DNA of 35,423 bases from Lachnospira sp. UBA2821 (GCA_002351535.1 DEGR01000029.1:1-35423); one strand, 5' to 3'. Shown: positions 16,694 through 26,228, counted from the stretch's first letter. Numbers and translations: made by a program. The notes: a model not told the origin generated them from the letters alone.

Positions 16694-17923
16694 TTATGCC
16701 CATTTTTTGAAAATAATACTCGCATTATGTCCTCCGAAGCCAAGTGAATTAGACATAGCATATTTAATATCACACTTACGTCCCTCATTTGGTACTATAT
16801 CAAGATTACATTCTTCATCAGGTACAGAATAATTAATAGTAGCAGGAACAAATCCGTCGCTTACGGCCTTTGTACATATAACCGCTTCAACCGCACCACT
16901 TGCACCCAAAAGATGACCTGTCATTGACTTAGTCGAACTCATCATAAGTTTTGTGGCATGTTCACCAAACGCAAGCTTTACCGCCTTAGTTTCACCACTG
17001 TCATTGAGTGGTGTTGATGTTCCATGTGCATTAATATAATCTATATCTTCTTTATTTATACCTGCATCCTTAATCGCCATCTCCATACATTTTGCAGCTC
17101 CACTTCCATCTGCCAATGGTGCTGTAATATGATGTGCATCACATGTAGCTCCATATCCTACCATTTCTCCGTATATATGTGCATTTCTTGCAAGTGCATG
17201 CTCAAGTTCTTCAAGAACAAGAATACCTGCACCCTCTCCCATTACAAATCCATTTCTCTCTTTATCAAACGGAATAGAAGCTCTATCCGGGTCTTCTGAC
17301 TGTGACAATGCCTTTAGTGAAGTAAATCCACCTATTCCAAATTCAGTAATACATGCTTCTGCCCCACCACATACCATAACATCAGCATATCCGTCTCTTA
17401 CCTGTCTGAAACTGTCACCAATCGCATTAGTTCCGCCTGCACATGCCGTAACCACGCAGCTGCACATTCCCTTAATTCCATGCTTTATCGCAATCCTTCC
17501 TGCTGCCATGTTTGATATTGCAGATGGAATAAAATATGGAGACACTCTGTCAAACCCTTTATCCATACCCTTTTTATGTTCTTTTTCTATTGTATCAAGT
17601 CCGCCTATTCCACTTGAAACAATCACCCCCGAACGCTCCGCATCATTCTCAAATGAAATTCCTGCATCTTTAACAGCCTCATCAGCAGCAATTATGGCAA
17701 ACACACTGAATCTGTCCATTTTTCTTAATTCTCTTTTATCCACAAGTTCCTCAATATTGAGATTTTTCACTTCACCCGCAACTTTAACCTTTCTTCCGGT
17801 TGTATCGTAAGCTGTTATAGGTGCAATACCACATTTTCCGGTTTTTATGCCTTCCCACATATCATTAACATTATTTCCCACCGGTGTAACTGCACCCATT
17901 CCTGTAATCACTACTCTTCTCAT
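16694..17923 (-). CDS. fabF: 3-oxoacyl-ACP synthase II FabF
   Basis: Condenses malonyl-ACP with acyl-ACP during chain elongation. Thiolase fold of 409 aa with the Cys161/His300/His337 triad (TACAGG, NAHGTSTP, SMTGHLLGA) and Lys332. The start at 17923 gives the standard N terminus MRRVVITGMG and has GGAGG 9 nt upstream; an in-frame ATG at 17947 lies inside fabG. The stop of fabG and this start overlap as ATGA, so translation is coupled. FabB is absent, so FabF must also elongate any unsaturated intermediates. Confidence 0.96.
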   Translation of the reverse strand: MRRVVITGMGAVTPVGNNVNDMWEGIKTGKCGIAPITAYDTTGRKVKVAGEVKNLNIEELVDKRELRKMDRFSVFAIIAADEAVKDAGISFENDAERSGVIVSSGIGGLDTIEKEHKKGMDKGFDRVSPYFIPSAISNMAAGRIAIKHGIKGMCSCVVTACAGGTNAIGDSFRQVRDGYADVMVCGGAEACITEFGIGGFTSLKALSQSEDPDRASIPFDKERNGFVMGEGAGILVLEELEHALARNAHIYGEMVGYGATCDAHHITAPLADGSGAAKCMEMAIKDAGINKEDIDYINAHGTSTPLNDSGETKAVKLAFGEHATKLMMSSTKSMTGHLLGASGAVEAVICTKAVSDGFVPATINYSVPDEECNLDIVPNEGRKCDIKYAMSNSLGFGGHNASIIFKKWA

Positions 17924-18657
17924 ACTGCCATTCCTCCATCCACGCATATTATCTGTCCTGTTACATAAGAAGCTTTCTCTGAAGCGAAAAAGCTGACTGC
18001 ATTGGCTATATCTTCAGGTTTTCCGGCTGCTTTCACAGGTATAGATTCAATCATTGCAGCTTTCACTTTATCCGGTAACACCGCTGTCATCTCTGTATCA
18101 ATCATTCCCGGTGCAACCGCATTTACAGTAATATTTCTTGAAGCAAGTTCTTTGGCTGCCGCTTTAGTAAGACCGATAACACCTGCTTTGCTCGCTGAAT
18201 AATTAGCCTGCCCTGCATTGCCCCTCACACCTGACACACTGCTTAGATTAACAATTCTTCCATAGCGTTGTTTCATCATGATTTTTGAAGCAAATTTCAT
18301 ACAATTAAATGTTCCTTTAAGATTAACATTAATTACAGAATCAAAATCTTCGTCCTTCATTGCCATCATAAGCTTATCTTTTGTAATGCCCGCATTATTC
18401 ACAAGAATATCCACTTTTCCAAATTCATTAACCGCTGTATCTATAAGTGCAAGACATTCATCTGTTTTGGATACATCGGCTTTTACAGCTATAGCCTTTG
18501 CTCCCTTTTCTTCACACATTTTAACCGTCTCTAAAGCTGCTGCTTCACTTCCTGAATAGTTAACGACTACATCTGCACCTTCACATGCCATTCTGACTGC
18601 AATTGCCCTTCCAATTCCACGGCCTGCTCCCGTTACTACTGCAACTCTGCCTCTCAT
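17920..18657 (-). CDS. fabG: 3-oxoacyl-ACP reductase FabG
   Basis: NADPH-dependent reduction of 3-oxoacyl-ACP to 3-hydroxyacyl-ACP. It is a short-chain dehydrogenase of 245 aa with the cofactor loop TGAGRGIG (9-16), NNAG (87-90), and the catalytic Ser140, Tyr153 and Lys157 (YSASK). The C-terminal YVTGQIICVDGGMAV is typical of FabG. Its ATG follows the fabD stop codon directly (TAAATG), and its own stop overlaps fabF by 4 bp. Confidence 0.96.
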   Translation of the reverse strand: MRGRVAVVTGAGRGIGRAIAVRMACEGADVVVNYSGSEAAALETVKMCEEKGAKAIAVKADVSKTDECLALIDTAVNEFGKVDILVNNAGITKDKLMMAMKDEDFDSVINVNLKGTFNCMKFASKIMMKQRYGRIVNLSSVSGVRGNAGQANYSASKAGVIGLTKAAAKELASRNITVNAVAPGMIDTEMTAVLPDKVKAAMIESIPVKAAGKPEDIANAVSFFASEKASYVTGQIICVDGGMAV

Positions 18658-19587
18658 TTATTCACCAAACCTTTCAATAATATTGTTAAGACCAACTATA
18701 TCCTCAATGTTATAAGTTGTAATTGATGGAGCTGTCTTTTTAACAAAACCGCTTAATGCTTTGCCCGGACCAATCTCTATAACAGTATCAATTCCAAACT
18801 TTTCAAGCTTTTCGATTATATTTTCCATGTAAATACTGCTCTGAACCTGTTTTACAAGTATATCTCTTATCCTCTCATTCTCTCCAATAAAGTCTGCCGT
18901 TGTATTGAACAATACCGGAATCTTCATATCATTAAAATTCACCGAATCAAAGTAAAAATCAAGTGCCTCTCCTGCCGGTTTCATAAATGAAGTGTGGAAC
19001 GGTCCGCTTACTTTCAATGGTATACATCTTTTAGCACCTGCTTCTTTTGCCCTATCCTCAGCTTCTTCAACTGCGCTCTCATCACCACATATTACATACT
19101 GTCCTTTGCAGTTGTAATTCGATACGGTCACATAGTGTCCATCTGTTGAAATGCTGTTACAGATATCGCCGAGTACATGACTTTCAATTCCAAGCACAGC
19201 ACTCATCTTACACTTTATTCCCTCTGCTGCCTCTTCCATTACTTTTCCTCTATAGGCGACAAGCTTAATAAATGTATTAACATCAAATACTTCCGAACAG
19301 TATAACGCACTGTATTCCCCAAGACTTAATCCTGCGACAACATCAGGAATTATCCCATTCTCCTTAAGCACATCAGTAACTCCTGCTGCAAAAGCCGCCA
19401 TACATGGCTGCGTATTCTTAGTTTTCGAAAGTTCATTCATGGGTCCTTCAAACATAAGTTTTTTAACATTTACATTCACATCTATAGAATCAATTACAGA
19501 CTTAAATGTTTTATTATTTTCATAAATGTCTTTTCCCATCCCCACTTTCTGACTACCCTGTCCTGCATATAAAAATGCGATTTTCAT
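18658..19587 (-). CDS. fabD: Malonyl-CoA:ACP transacylase FabD
   Basis: Moves malonyl from CoA to ACP. Alpha/beta hydrolase-like fold of 309 aa with YAGQGSQ at the N terminus, the nucleophile Ser88 in GLSLGEYS and His198 in SGPFHTSFM. I chose the ATG at 19587 because GGAGG lies 8 nt upstream; the ATG at 19602 overlaps that site. Its start overlaps the stop of the FabX/UfaA-like gene by 4 bp (ATGA), so the flavoprotein and FabD are translationally coupled. Confidence 0.95.
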   Translation of the reverse strand: MKIAFLYAGQGSQKVGMGKDIYENNKTFKSVIDSIDVNVNVKKLMFEGPMNELSKTKNTQPCMAAFAAGVTDVLKENGIIPDVVAGLSLGEYSALYCSEVFDVNTFIKLVAYRGKVMEEAAEGIKCKMSAVLGIESHVLGDICNSISTDGHYVTVSNYNCKGQYVICGDESAVEEAEDRAKEAGAKRCIPLKVSGPFHTSFMKPAGEALDFYFDSVNFNDMKIPVLFNTTADFIGENERIRDILVKQVQSSIYMENIIEKLEKFGIDTVIEIGPGKALSGFVKKTAPSITTYNIEDIVGLNNIIERFGE

Positions 19588-20642
19588 TTTGATTTCCTCC
19601 ATTCACTAACCAGTTCATCCATAAGTTTTTTTACTGTTGTAATACTCTTTACCCTGTCAACATTTTCTCCGGTAAACAAAAGCCCTTCGCTGATATTTCC
19701 CTTTACAGCCTCTATCAACGCTCTGCTTATACAATATGGAGCTTTGATACCGTGTGGACATGTCTTCAGGCAGTCATTACATCTGACAGGCGGAAATGTT
19801 TCACCTTTACCTAACCTCTTAATTATTCCTTCATTAAGTGCTCTTCCCGGAAGCCCAACCGGACTTTGTACAATAGTAACTTCATCCGATGTAGCCTTTA
19901 CAATTCTGTCTTTAAATTCCGTTGATGCATCACATTCCTCTGTTGCAATGAATCTTGTTGCCATCTGCACCCCGGCCGCACCAAGATTCATAAAATGTGC
20001 CATATCATTCCCATCAAATATTCCACCTGCAACAAATACAGGAATGTCTCTTCCGTATTTCTGTCTGTATGGTTCAATTTTCTCAAGCACTTCTTTAAGA
20101 ATATATTCAAGTGGTTTTGCTGTTCCTCCAATTACCTCTTCTCTTGCAAATCCAAGATGACCTCCTGCTTTCACTCCCTCTATGACTATAAAATCAGGTG
20201 TCACACCATAATGCCTGTCCCAGCTTTTCATTATAACCGATGCAGCTTTACCACTTGATACAATAGGTGCAGCCGCTGTAGGAGTATCTTTAGTATATTT
20301 AGGAAGCTCTAATGGAAGTCCTGCTCCAGATATAACCGCATCGATTCCCGCCTTAACTGCTTCTTTCACTGATTCCTCATAATGATTAACTGCTACCATC
20401 TGGTTTATTGCTATTTTCCCTTTACCCTTAGCAATCTCAAATGCTTTTTTTATCTCACGCCTTAATGCTCTTAGATTAGCCTCAACATGATTTTCTTCGA
20501 AATCATTTTCCATGTACCCGGCGTTTACTGTGCTTATCACACCCATACCACCACACAGTGCAACATTACCTGCCAGCCTTCCCAGCGAAATGCCAATTCC
20601 CATGCCACCCTGTATAATAGGTATATCTAACTTAAAATCCAT
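19584..20642 (-). CDS. FabX/UfaA-like flavoprotein with four-cysteine motif (nitronate monooxygenase family)
   Basis: TIM-barrel flavoprotein of 352 aa in the FabK/nitronate monooxygenase superfamily. IIQGGMG at the N terminus, the active-site His162 in KAGGHLGF, and the FMN phosphate site VFVAGGIFDG plus GAAGVQMATRF are clear. Unlike its neighbour FabK, it carries C288, C291, C295 and C304 (CX2CX3CX8C), which suggests a [4Fe-4S] cluster. Known relatives by family logic are Helicobacter FabX, an FMN/[4Fe-4S] dehydrogenase-isomerase of acyl-ACP that makes unsaturated fatty acids, and Neisseria UfaA, needed for anaerobic unsaturated fatty acid synthesis. Automated pipelines would call it nitronate monooxygenase. 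It lies between fabK (31 bp) and fabD (4-bp overlap), so a role in fatty acid synthesis is very likely; double-bond formation is inferred. GAGG precedes the ATG by 6 nt. Confidence 0.78.
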   Translation of the reverse strand: MDFKLDIPIIQGGMGIGISLGRLAGNVALCGGMGVISTVNAGYMENDFEENHVEANLRALRREIKKAFEIAKGKGKIAINQMVAVNHYEESVKEAVKAGIDAVISGAGLPLELPKYTKDTPTAAAPIVSSGKAASVIMKSWDRHYGVTPDFIVIEGVKAGGHLGFAREEVIGGTAKPLEYILKEVLEKIEPYRQKYGRDIPVFVAGGIFDGNDMAHFMNLGAAGVQMATRFIATEECDASTEFKDRIVKATSDEVTIVQSPVGLPGRALNEGIIKRLGKGETFPPVRCNDCLKTCPHGIKAPYCISRALIEAVKGNISEGLLFTGENVDRVKSITTVKKLMDELVSEWRKSK

Positions 20643-20673
20643 ACTGTTCCTCTTTTCTAAGCGATTTTTTACA

Positions 20674-21603
20674 CTATTTTATAACAAGTTGTTTATGCAC
20701 TTTAATACAGTCATTCCACATTTCTTCAAATATCTGTGCAACAGGTTTTATCTCTTTAACCTGCCCGGCAACCTGCCCTGCCATAAGTGAACCGGTTGTC
20801 GTATCTCCATCAAATACCGCTCTTCTGAGAGAACCAAGTGTAAACTTCTCAAGTTCCATCTTGTCAGCTCCTTGTTTTTCTCTCTTGACATACTCTCTTG
20901 CCATCTGATTCTTAAGAATTCTTACCGGTGTTCCGCCTATTCTTCCTGTCACAATAGTATCATTATCCCTCGCCTTAATAACGGCCTGCTTATAATTCTC
21001 ATGAATCGGACACTCTGTGCTTGCAAGAAGACATGTACCCAACTGTACGCCACTTGCTCCAAGTGCAAATGCCGCATGTAACTGTCTTCCATCCGCAATT
21101 CCTCCTGCCGCAATAACCGGTATGTTAAGATTGTCAACCATCTGTGGAACAAGTGCCATTGTTGTCATCTCTCCTATATGTCCGCCACTTTCCGTTCCTT
21201 CTGCAATAATATAATCTGCACCATTTTTCTCAAGTCTTTTTGCAATCATAACGCTTGACATTACAGGCATTACCTTGATTCCCTCTTCTTTCCACTTTCC
21301 AATGTAAGGTGCAGGATTACCTGCTCCTGTAGTAACGACAGCAACCCTCTCTCTTGCAACAAGCTCCGCCATCTGTGCTGCCTCAGGATTCATAAGCATA
21401 ATATTTACACCAAATGGTTTATCTGTAAGTTTTCTGCACTTATGTATATTTTCCTCGAGCATCTCTGTATTCATTCCACCTGCTCCGATTAGTCCAAGTC
21501 CCCCTGCATTTGATACCGCAGCTGCAAATTCACCTACAGCTATATTAGCCATTCCTCCCTGAATAAACGGATACTTAATTCCTAACTCTTCATTTAATCT
21601 CAT
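20674..21603 (-). CDS. fabK: Enoyl-ACP reductase II FabK
   Basis: FMN-dependent NAD(P)H reduction of trans-2-enoyl-ACP, the last step of each elongation cycle, replacing FabI. TIM barrel of about 309 aa with PFIQGGMANIA at the N terminus, TTGAGNP, the active-site His142 in ESGGHIGE, and the FMN site IAAGGIADG followed by GASGVQLGT. It lacks the cysteine motif of the neighbouring paralogue. The start is least certain here: the ATG at 21603 gives the standard N terminus, with AAAGGA 12 nt upstream; the ATG at 21615 directly abuts that site, and a TTG at 21624 has none. Confidence 0.93.
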   Translation of the reverse strand: MRLNEELGIKYPFIQGGMANIAVGEFAAAVSNAGGLGLIGAGGMNTEMLEENIHKCRKLTDKPFGVNIMLMNPEAAQMAELVARERVAVVTTGAGNPAPYIGKWKEEGIKVMPVMSSVMIAKRLEKNGADYIIAEGTESGGHIGEMTTMALVPQMVDNLNIPVIAAGGIADGRQLHAAFALGASGVQLGTCLLASTECPIHENYKQAVIKARDNDTIVTGRIGGTPVRILKNQMAREYVKREKQGADKMELEKFTLGSLRRAVFDGDTTTGSLMAGQVAGQVKEIKPVAQIFEEMWNDCIKVHKQLVIK

Positions 21604-21650
21604 CTGATTTTTCATTCCTTTCAACTACATGCATATACTATAAGTGTCTG

Positions 21651-22604
21651 TTATATTTCCATAAGAATTCCGCCCCATGTAAACCCTGAGCCAAATCCGA
21701 CAAACATTACTTTCATTCCTTTTTTAAGAATTCCCTTTTCATTCATTTCTGATATGGCAATGGGAATACTTGCTGCTGATGTATTGCCATAATCTGCAAT
21801 ATTCATATAGAATTTTTCTGCAGGTGCTTTTAGAGTTCTCACAACCGTATCTATTATTCTTTCATTTGCCTGATGACAGACAATATAGTCAATGTCTCCC
21901 ATATCCCACTGTGACTTGCAAAGAAGCTCTTTTACAACTGAAGTCATTGTCCTTACCGCTGTCTTAAATACCTGTTTGCCATCCATGTACACATGTGGTT
22001 TTCCATCCTGAATTCCTGTACACCCAAGTGCTTCACTGTTGCCATCCGCTCCCATAATGCTGTAATACCTTTTGTTATCACTAAGTCCTATAACAACTGC
22101 TCCTGCCCCATCTCCAAACAGTACACAGCTTCCGCGGTCTTCCATATTAAGTCTCGTCGATATCTGCTCACTTCCAACTACGATAGCATACTTTTTATTT
22201 TTTTTATCTTCATTAATCTGATTAAGAATAGCTCTTGCAGTTTCAAGTGAATACAGAAATCCTGAACATGCCGCATTTATATCAAATGTCATAACATCTT
22301 TTCCAAGCCCTAATTTATTCTGTATCATACATGATACTGAAGGGCTTGCATTATCAGGAGTAAATGTTGCAACTATTAACAGTCCTATATCATCTGTCGA
22401 TATGCCACTGCTTTCAATTGCTTTCGATGCCGCCTCATATGCCAGGTCCATATTTTTTTCTTCAACGCAAAAGTTTCTTTTCTTAATTCCTGTTCTTGTC
22501 GTAATCCATTCATCACTGGTATCAACAATCTTGCTTAAATCATCATTTGTGACAACTTTTCGGGGTTTGCTGTTACCTGTTCCTAATATTTCTATTCCTG
22601 CCAT
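21651..22604 (-). CDS. fabH: 3-oxoacyl-ACP synthase III FabH
   Basis: Starts fatty acid chains by condensing acetyl-CoA (or another short acyl-CoA) with malonyl-ACP. Thiolase fold of 317 aa with the Cys113/His244/Asn274 triad (NAACSGF, CHQANERI, YGNTSAAS) and the conserved TGIKKRNF CoA-binding stretch. Length is normal. It lies between accA and fabK, joining the carboxylase block to the elongation block of the operon. The ribosome site is weak (GGTAG about 6 nt before the ATG). Primer preference for straight or branched acyl-CoA cannot be read from sequence. Confidence 0.96.
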   Translation of the reverse strand: MAGIEILGTGNSKPRKVVTNDDLSKIVDTSDEWITTRTGIKKRNFCVEEKNMDLAYEAASKAIESSGISTDDIGLLIVATFTPDNASPSVSCMIQNKLGLGKDVMTFDINAACSGFLYSLETARAILNQINEDKKNKKYAIVVGSEQISTRLNMEDRGSCVLFGDGAGAVVIGLSDNKRYYSIMGADGNSEALGCTGIQDGKPHVYMDGKQVFKTAVRTMTSVVKELLCKSQWDMGDIDYIVCHQANERIIDTVVRTLKAPAEKFYMNIADYGNTSAASIPIAISEMNEKGILKKGMKVMFVGFGSGFTWGGILMEI

Positions 22605-22635
22605 GTATAACTACCATGCCTTTCCTCATCACATT

Positions 22636-23442
22636 TTATGCCATCTTTCTAAACTTTTTATATCTCGACTTGTATATGTTATCTTCTGACATTTTCATGT
22701 ATTTCCTTAACTCTTTTCTAAGTATAACGTCAAGCATTATAAATGCCTCCTGTGGATTCTCCTGTATTCCCCCTTCAGGCTCAGGTATTATCTCATCAAT
22801 TATTCCATCTTTTTTCAAATCCGAAGCAGTCATTTTCATAAGTTCACATGCTTTATCACTTTTAGCAGCATCTTTCCATAATATTGATGCAAAACCTTCC
22901 GGTGATAAAATAGAATATACTGCATTCTCATACATTACAATACTATTTGCCACAGCTATTGCTAATGCTCCTCCACTGTTAGCCTCACCCGTAATAACTG
23001 CAATAACCGGAACTTTCAGGCTGCTCATCTCTGCTATCGACTTAGCTATGGCGATGCTCTGTCCATTCTCTTCTGCTTCTATTCCCGGATAAGCCCCCGG
23101 CGTATCTATAAATGTTATTATAGGACGACCGAATTTCTCCGCTTGTTTCATAAGTCTCATTGCTTTTCTGTATCCTTCAGGCTCAGGCATTCCAAAATTA
23201 CATTCAATATTTTCCTCTAAAGTCTTCCCTTTCCGATGTCCTATTATTGTAACCGGTATACCGTGGAATTTTGCTATTCCTCCAATAATAGCTTTATCTT
23301 CCCTGCCGAGACGGTCTCCCTTTAATTCCATGAAACCATCAAACATTTCATTAATAAAATCTATTGTTTTAGGCCTGCCAGGGTCTCTGGCAAGTTTGAC
23401 CCTCTCATATGCTGTCAATGAATTGTCCACACTAATTTCCAT
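22636..23442 (-). CDS. accA: Acetyl-CoA carboxylase carboxyltransferase subunit alpha
   Basis: With AccD forms the carboxyltransferase that moves CO2 from biotin to acetyl-CoA. Crotonase-like fold; RVKLARDPGRP, FMELKGDR, GHRKGKT, FIDTPGAYPG and GEANSGGALA are family landmarks. About 268 aa, shorter than the ~315-aa E. coli protein because the N-terminal extension is reduced. I chose the ATG at 23442, with GAGG 6 nt upstream inside the accD end; the ATG at 23454 overlaps that site. It begins 1 bp after the accD stop codon, so the two subunits are made together. Confidence 0.95.
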   Translation of the reverse strand: MEISVDNSLTAYERVKLARDPGRPKTIDFINEMFDGFMELKGDRLGREDKAIIGGIAKFHGIPVTIIGHRKGKTLEENIECNFGMPEPEGYRKAMRLMKQAEKFGRPIITFIDTPGAYPGIEAEENGQSIAIAKSIAEMSSLKVPVIAVITGEANSGGALAIAVANSIVMYENAVYSILSPEGFASILWKDAAKSDKACELMKMTASDLKKDGIIDEIIPEPEGGIQENPQEAFIMLDVILRKELRKYMKMSEDNIYKSRYKKFRKMA

Positions 23443-23443
23443 A

Positions 23444-24313
23444 CTAATCCTCATTTCGCTCATGATACTCTAACAATCTGCACACTGTTTTCTTCAAATC
23501 TTTTCTTTCCACTATCATATCTACAAAGCCATGTTCTTCCTGAAATTCTGCCCTTTGGAATCCCTTTGGTAAAGTTTCATTGATAGTCTGCTTTATAACT
23601 CTCGGCCCGGCAAAACCAATAAGTGCCCTCGGTTCTGCAATTACTATATCTCCAATAGTTGCAAAGCTTGCACTTACACCTCCCATTGTAGGATGTGTAA
23701 GAATAGACATATAAAATCCACCGCTCTTAGAAAACTTTTCTATAACAGCACTTGTCTTAGCCATCTGCATAAGCGAATGCATTCCTTCCTGCATTCTCGC
23801 TCCGCCACTGCATGCCACACTCACAAAAGGAAGTTTATTTGACATTGCATATTCAACTGCCTGTGTGAATTTCTCACCAACTACTGTTCCCATGCTCCCC
23901 ATCATAAATGTACTGTCCATAACGGATATTACTGTCTTATGTCCCCCTATATTACATACTCCCGTGATTACAGCATCTTTATTGCCATTTGTATTCTGAA
24001 TGTCTTTTATCTTATTTTTATATCCCGGAAATTTCAAAGGGTCTTCAGTTGACATCGAAACATTATGCTCTTTAAATGTTCCTTTATCAGCAAGCTGCTT
24101 TATTCTTTCTCTCGCTGATACCGTCATATGAAATCCGCAATCAGGACATACTCTTAACCTTTTTTTAATGAAATCCTTAGTATACTCATGCTTACATGAA
24201 GGACATACAACTAATGAATTATCTTCCTCCGTAATTCCACCGTCAATCTTTTCATTTCTCAACTTCTTTAGCGAAAAGAGCTGATTTCTTTTATTTGCAA
24301 AAATACCACTCAT
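23444..24313 (-). CDS. accD: Acetyl-CoA carboxylase carboxyltransferase subunit beta
   Basis: Partner of AccA in the carboxyltransferase. A zinc ribbon near the N terminus (C37, C40, C56 and C59 in CPSC and CPDC) is followed by the crotonase-like domain with SVACSGGARMQEG, HPTMGGVSASFA and IGFAGPRVI. Length (289 aa) is normal. AGGAG lies 6 nt before the ATG. It follows accC by 25 bp and is nearly joined to accA. Confidence 0.96.
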   Translation of the reverse strand: MSGIFANKRNQLFSLKKLRNEKIDGGITEEDNSLVVCPSCKHEYTKDFIKKRLRVCPDCGFHMTVSARERIKQLADKGTFKEHNVSMSTEDPLKFPGYKNKIKDIQNTNGNKDAVITGVCNIGGHKTVISVMDSTFMMGSMGTVVGEKFTQAVEYAMSNKLPFVSVACSGGARMQEGMHSLMQMAKTSAVIEKFSKSGGFYMSILTHPTMGGVSASFATIGDIVIAEPRALIGFAGPRVIKQTINETLPKGFQRAEFQEEHGFVDMIVERKDLKKTVCRLLEYHERNED

Positions 24314-24338
24314 TGCATTCTCCTATACTTTCCACTTT

Positions 24339-25709
24339 CTACTCAATTGATTTACTCCACTCAATTATTTCATCCATATGTTCTTCAATGAATGCCGTAT
24401 TATACTTTCCTTTAAGATACTCCGGATGATACATTACTATATACTGAAACCTCTCATTAGTTGTTACTCCCTTAATCATTAATTCCTCCAGGGCACACCT
24501 CATCTTCCGGATTGCTTCAAGTCTTGTTGGAGCATGAACTATTATCTTTGCAATCATAGAATCATAATACATACTCACTTCATATCCTGAAAATGCCGCC
24601 GTCTCAACTCTGACGCCATTTCCGGCAGGCAGATGAAGAAAATCAATCTTTCCGGGTGCCGGTCTGAAATTATCAAGTGGATTTTCTGCATTAATTCTAC
24701 ATTCAATTGCATAACCGTTAAGCTTTATATCTTCCTGTGCATATGATAATGGCAGCCCCGCTGCAATTCGAATCTGTTCCTTCATTATATCCACTCCGCT
24801 TACCATCTCCGTAACCGGATGCTCGACCTGTATTCTCGTATTCATCTCTATGAAATAAAAATTATCATCACTATCAAGTACAAACTCAACCGTACCCGCA
24901 CTGTAATAGCCCGCTGCCACGGCTGCCCTGACTGCCGCTTTTCCCATCTTATTACGCAATTCATCTGACAAAGCTCTGGACGGTGCTTCTTCTATCATCT
25001 TCTGATTTCTTCTCTGTATTGAACAGTCTCTTTCTCCAAGATGAATAATATTTCCAAATGTATCTCCAAGTATCTGGAATTCTATATGTCTTGGCTTTAA
25101 CACAAGCTTTTCCATATACATATCACCATTACCAAATGCTGCCACAGCCTCGGCTCTCGCTTCATTAAATGCACTCTCGACCTCTTCCTTTGTGAAAGCT
25201 TTTCTCATGCCACGTCCACCACCACCTGCAGAAGCCTTTATAAGCACCGGATATCCTATCTCATCAGCAATCTCTAAAGCCTCCGCAGAATCTTTAATAA
25301 GTCCCTTAGACCCGGGCACTACAGGAACATTATTCTCCATCATAAGCTTTCTTGCCGACTGTTTATCTCCCATTTTGTCAATTATATCTGCATTTGGTCC
25401 TATAAACACAATACCATTATCCTGACATTTTTTTGCAAACGAACTATTTTCTGACAGGAATCCATATCCGGGATGTATTGCCTCACATTCAGTTCTAAGA
25501 GCAATATCTATTATTGCCTCCTGATTCATATAACTTTCTCTGGCTGATGCAGGCCCGATGCATATTGGATACGTTGCAAGTTCAACCGGAAGTGAATCTT
25601 TATCTGCAGTAGAATATATAAGAACAGTTTCAATATCCATTTCCCTGCAGCATCTGATTATTCTTAATGCAATTTCATTTCTGTTAGCAATCAGAATTCT
25701 CTTAAACAT
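24339..25709 (-). CDS. accC: Biotin carboxylase subunit of acetyl-CoA carboxylase
   Basis: ATP-dependent carboxylation of the biotin on AccB. ATP-grasp enzyme of 456 aa, normal length: MFKRILIANRNEIALRII, HPGYGFLSEN, the glycine-rich ATP loop KASAGGGGRGMRKA, ERDCSIQRRNQK, FIEMNTRIQVEHPVTE and GYAIECRINAE are all present. A standalone subunit without a biotinyl or carboxyltransferase domain, as expected next to separate accB, accD and accA genes. A GGAGG lies about 8 nt before the ATG. Confidence 0.97.
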   Translation of the reverse strand: MFKRILIANRNEIALRIIRCCREMDIETVLIYSTADKDSLPVELATYPICIGPASARESYMNQEAIIDIALRTECEAIHPGYGFLSENSSFAKKCQDNGIVFIGPNADIIDKMGDKQSARKLMMENNVPVVPGSKGLIKDSAEALEIADEIGYPVLIKASAGGGGRGMRKAFTKEEVESAFNEARAEAVAAFGNGDMYMEKLVLKPRHIEFQILGDTFGNIIHLGERDCSIQRRNQKMIEEAPSRALSDELRNKMGKAAVRAAVAAGYYSAGTVEFVLDSDDNFYFIEMNTRIQVEHPVTEMVSGVDIMKEQIRIAAGLPLSYAQEDIKLNGYAIECRINAENPLDNFRPAPGKIDFLHLPAGNGVRVETAAFSGYEVSMYYDSMIAKIIVHAPTRLEAIRKMRCALEELMIKGVTTNERFQYIVMYHPEYLKGKYNTAFIEEHMDEIIEWSKSIE

Positions 25710-25733
25710 TGATTTCCTCCATCTGCTTTTTTG

Positions 25734-26207
25734 CTATTCCGGTTTCACAATAACCAGAACATCATCATATCCTACAATATCTTCATTATTAGCAACTATC
25801 GATACTACTTCTCCACTGACCGGTGACGTTATCTCATTCATCATCTTCATAGCTTCAATCATTCCTATAACATCACCCTCTTCAATCTTCTGTCCCGGTT
25901 GTATGTATGGTTCACTGTCAGGCGACTCTGCCCTGTAAAATGTTCCTGCAACCTTAGCTTTTATCTCAACACCGTCTAAAGGTGTATTATTTTCCTCTTT
26001 CTGTTCAATAACTATGTTCTTCATTGAATCTGCCTGAATATTTTCCCGGTTCATAACAGTGTCAGCAGCCGGTACATTAATAATACTGCCGGCTGCACAA
26101 TTACCTTTTCTAAACACCATTTTGGCACCATCCAATTCAAGCTCCATTTCATTCATACAAGAACCATCAAATCTGTCCATTATACTAAATACGTCCTGAA
26201 TATTCAT
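25734..26207 (-). CDS. accB: Biotin carboxyl carrier protein of acetyl-CoA carboxylase
   Basis: Carries biotin between AccC and the AccA/AccD carboxyltransferase. About 157 aa: an N-terminal helical region, a flexible linker (about 40-75) and a C-terminal biotinyl domain with the biotinylated Lys121 in EAMKMMNE. The thumb stretch TFYRAESPDSEPYIQPGQ is typical of AccB. I start at the ATG at 26207, which has GGAGG 8 nt upstream; a GTG at 26222 lies in the ribosome site itself. It lies 21 bp after acpP. Confidence 0.96.
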   Translation of the reverse strand: MNIQDVFSIMDRFDGSCMNEMELELDGAKMVFRKGNCAAGSIINVPAADTVMNRENIQADSMKNIVIEQKEENNTPLDGVEIKAKVAGTFYRAESPDSEPYIQPGQKIEEGDVIGMIEAMKMMNEITSPVSGEVVSIVANNEDIVGYDDVLVIVKPE

Positions 26208-26228
26208 TGGATAATCCTCCACATATAA

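Noticed and set aside
22616..23092. 158-codon open frame on the plus strand
   Set aside because: It lies antisense to accA, a well-supported gene, and its translation is low-complexity with no recognisable motif.
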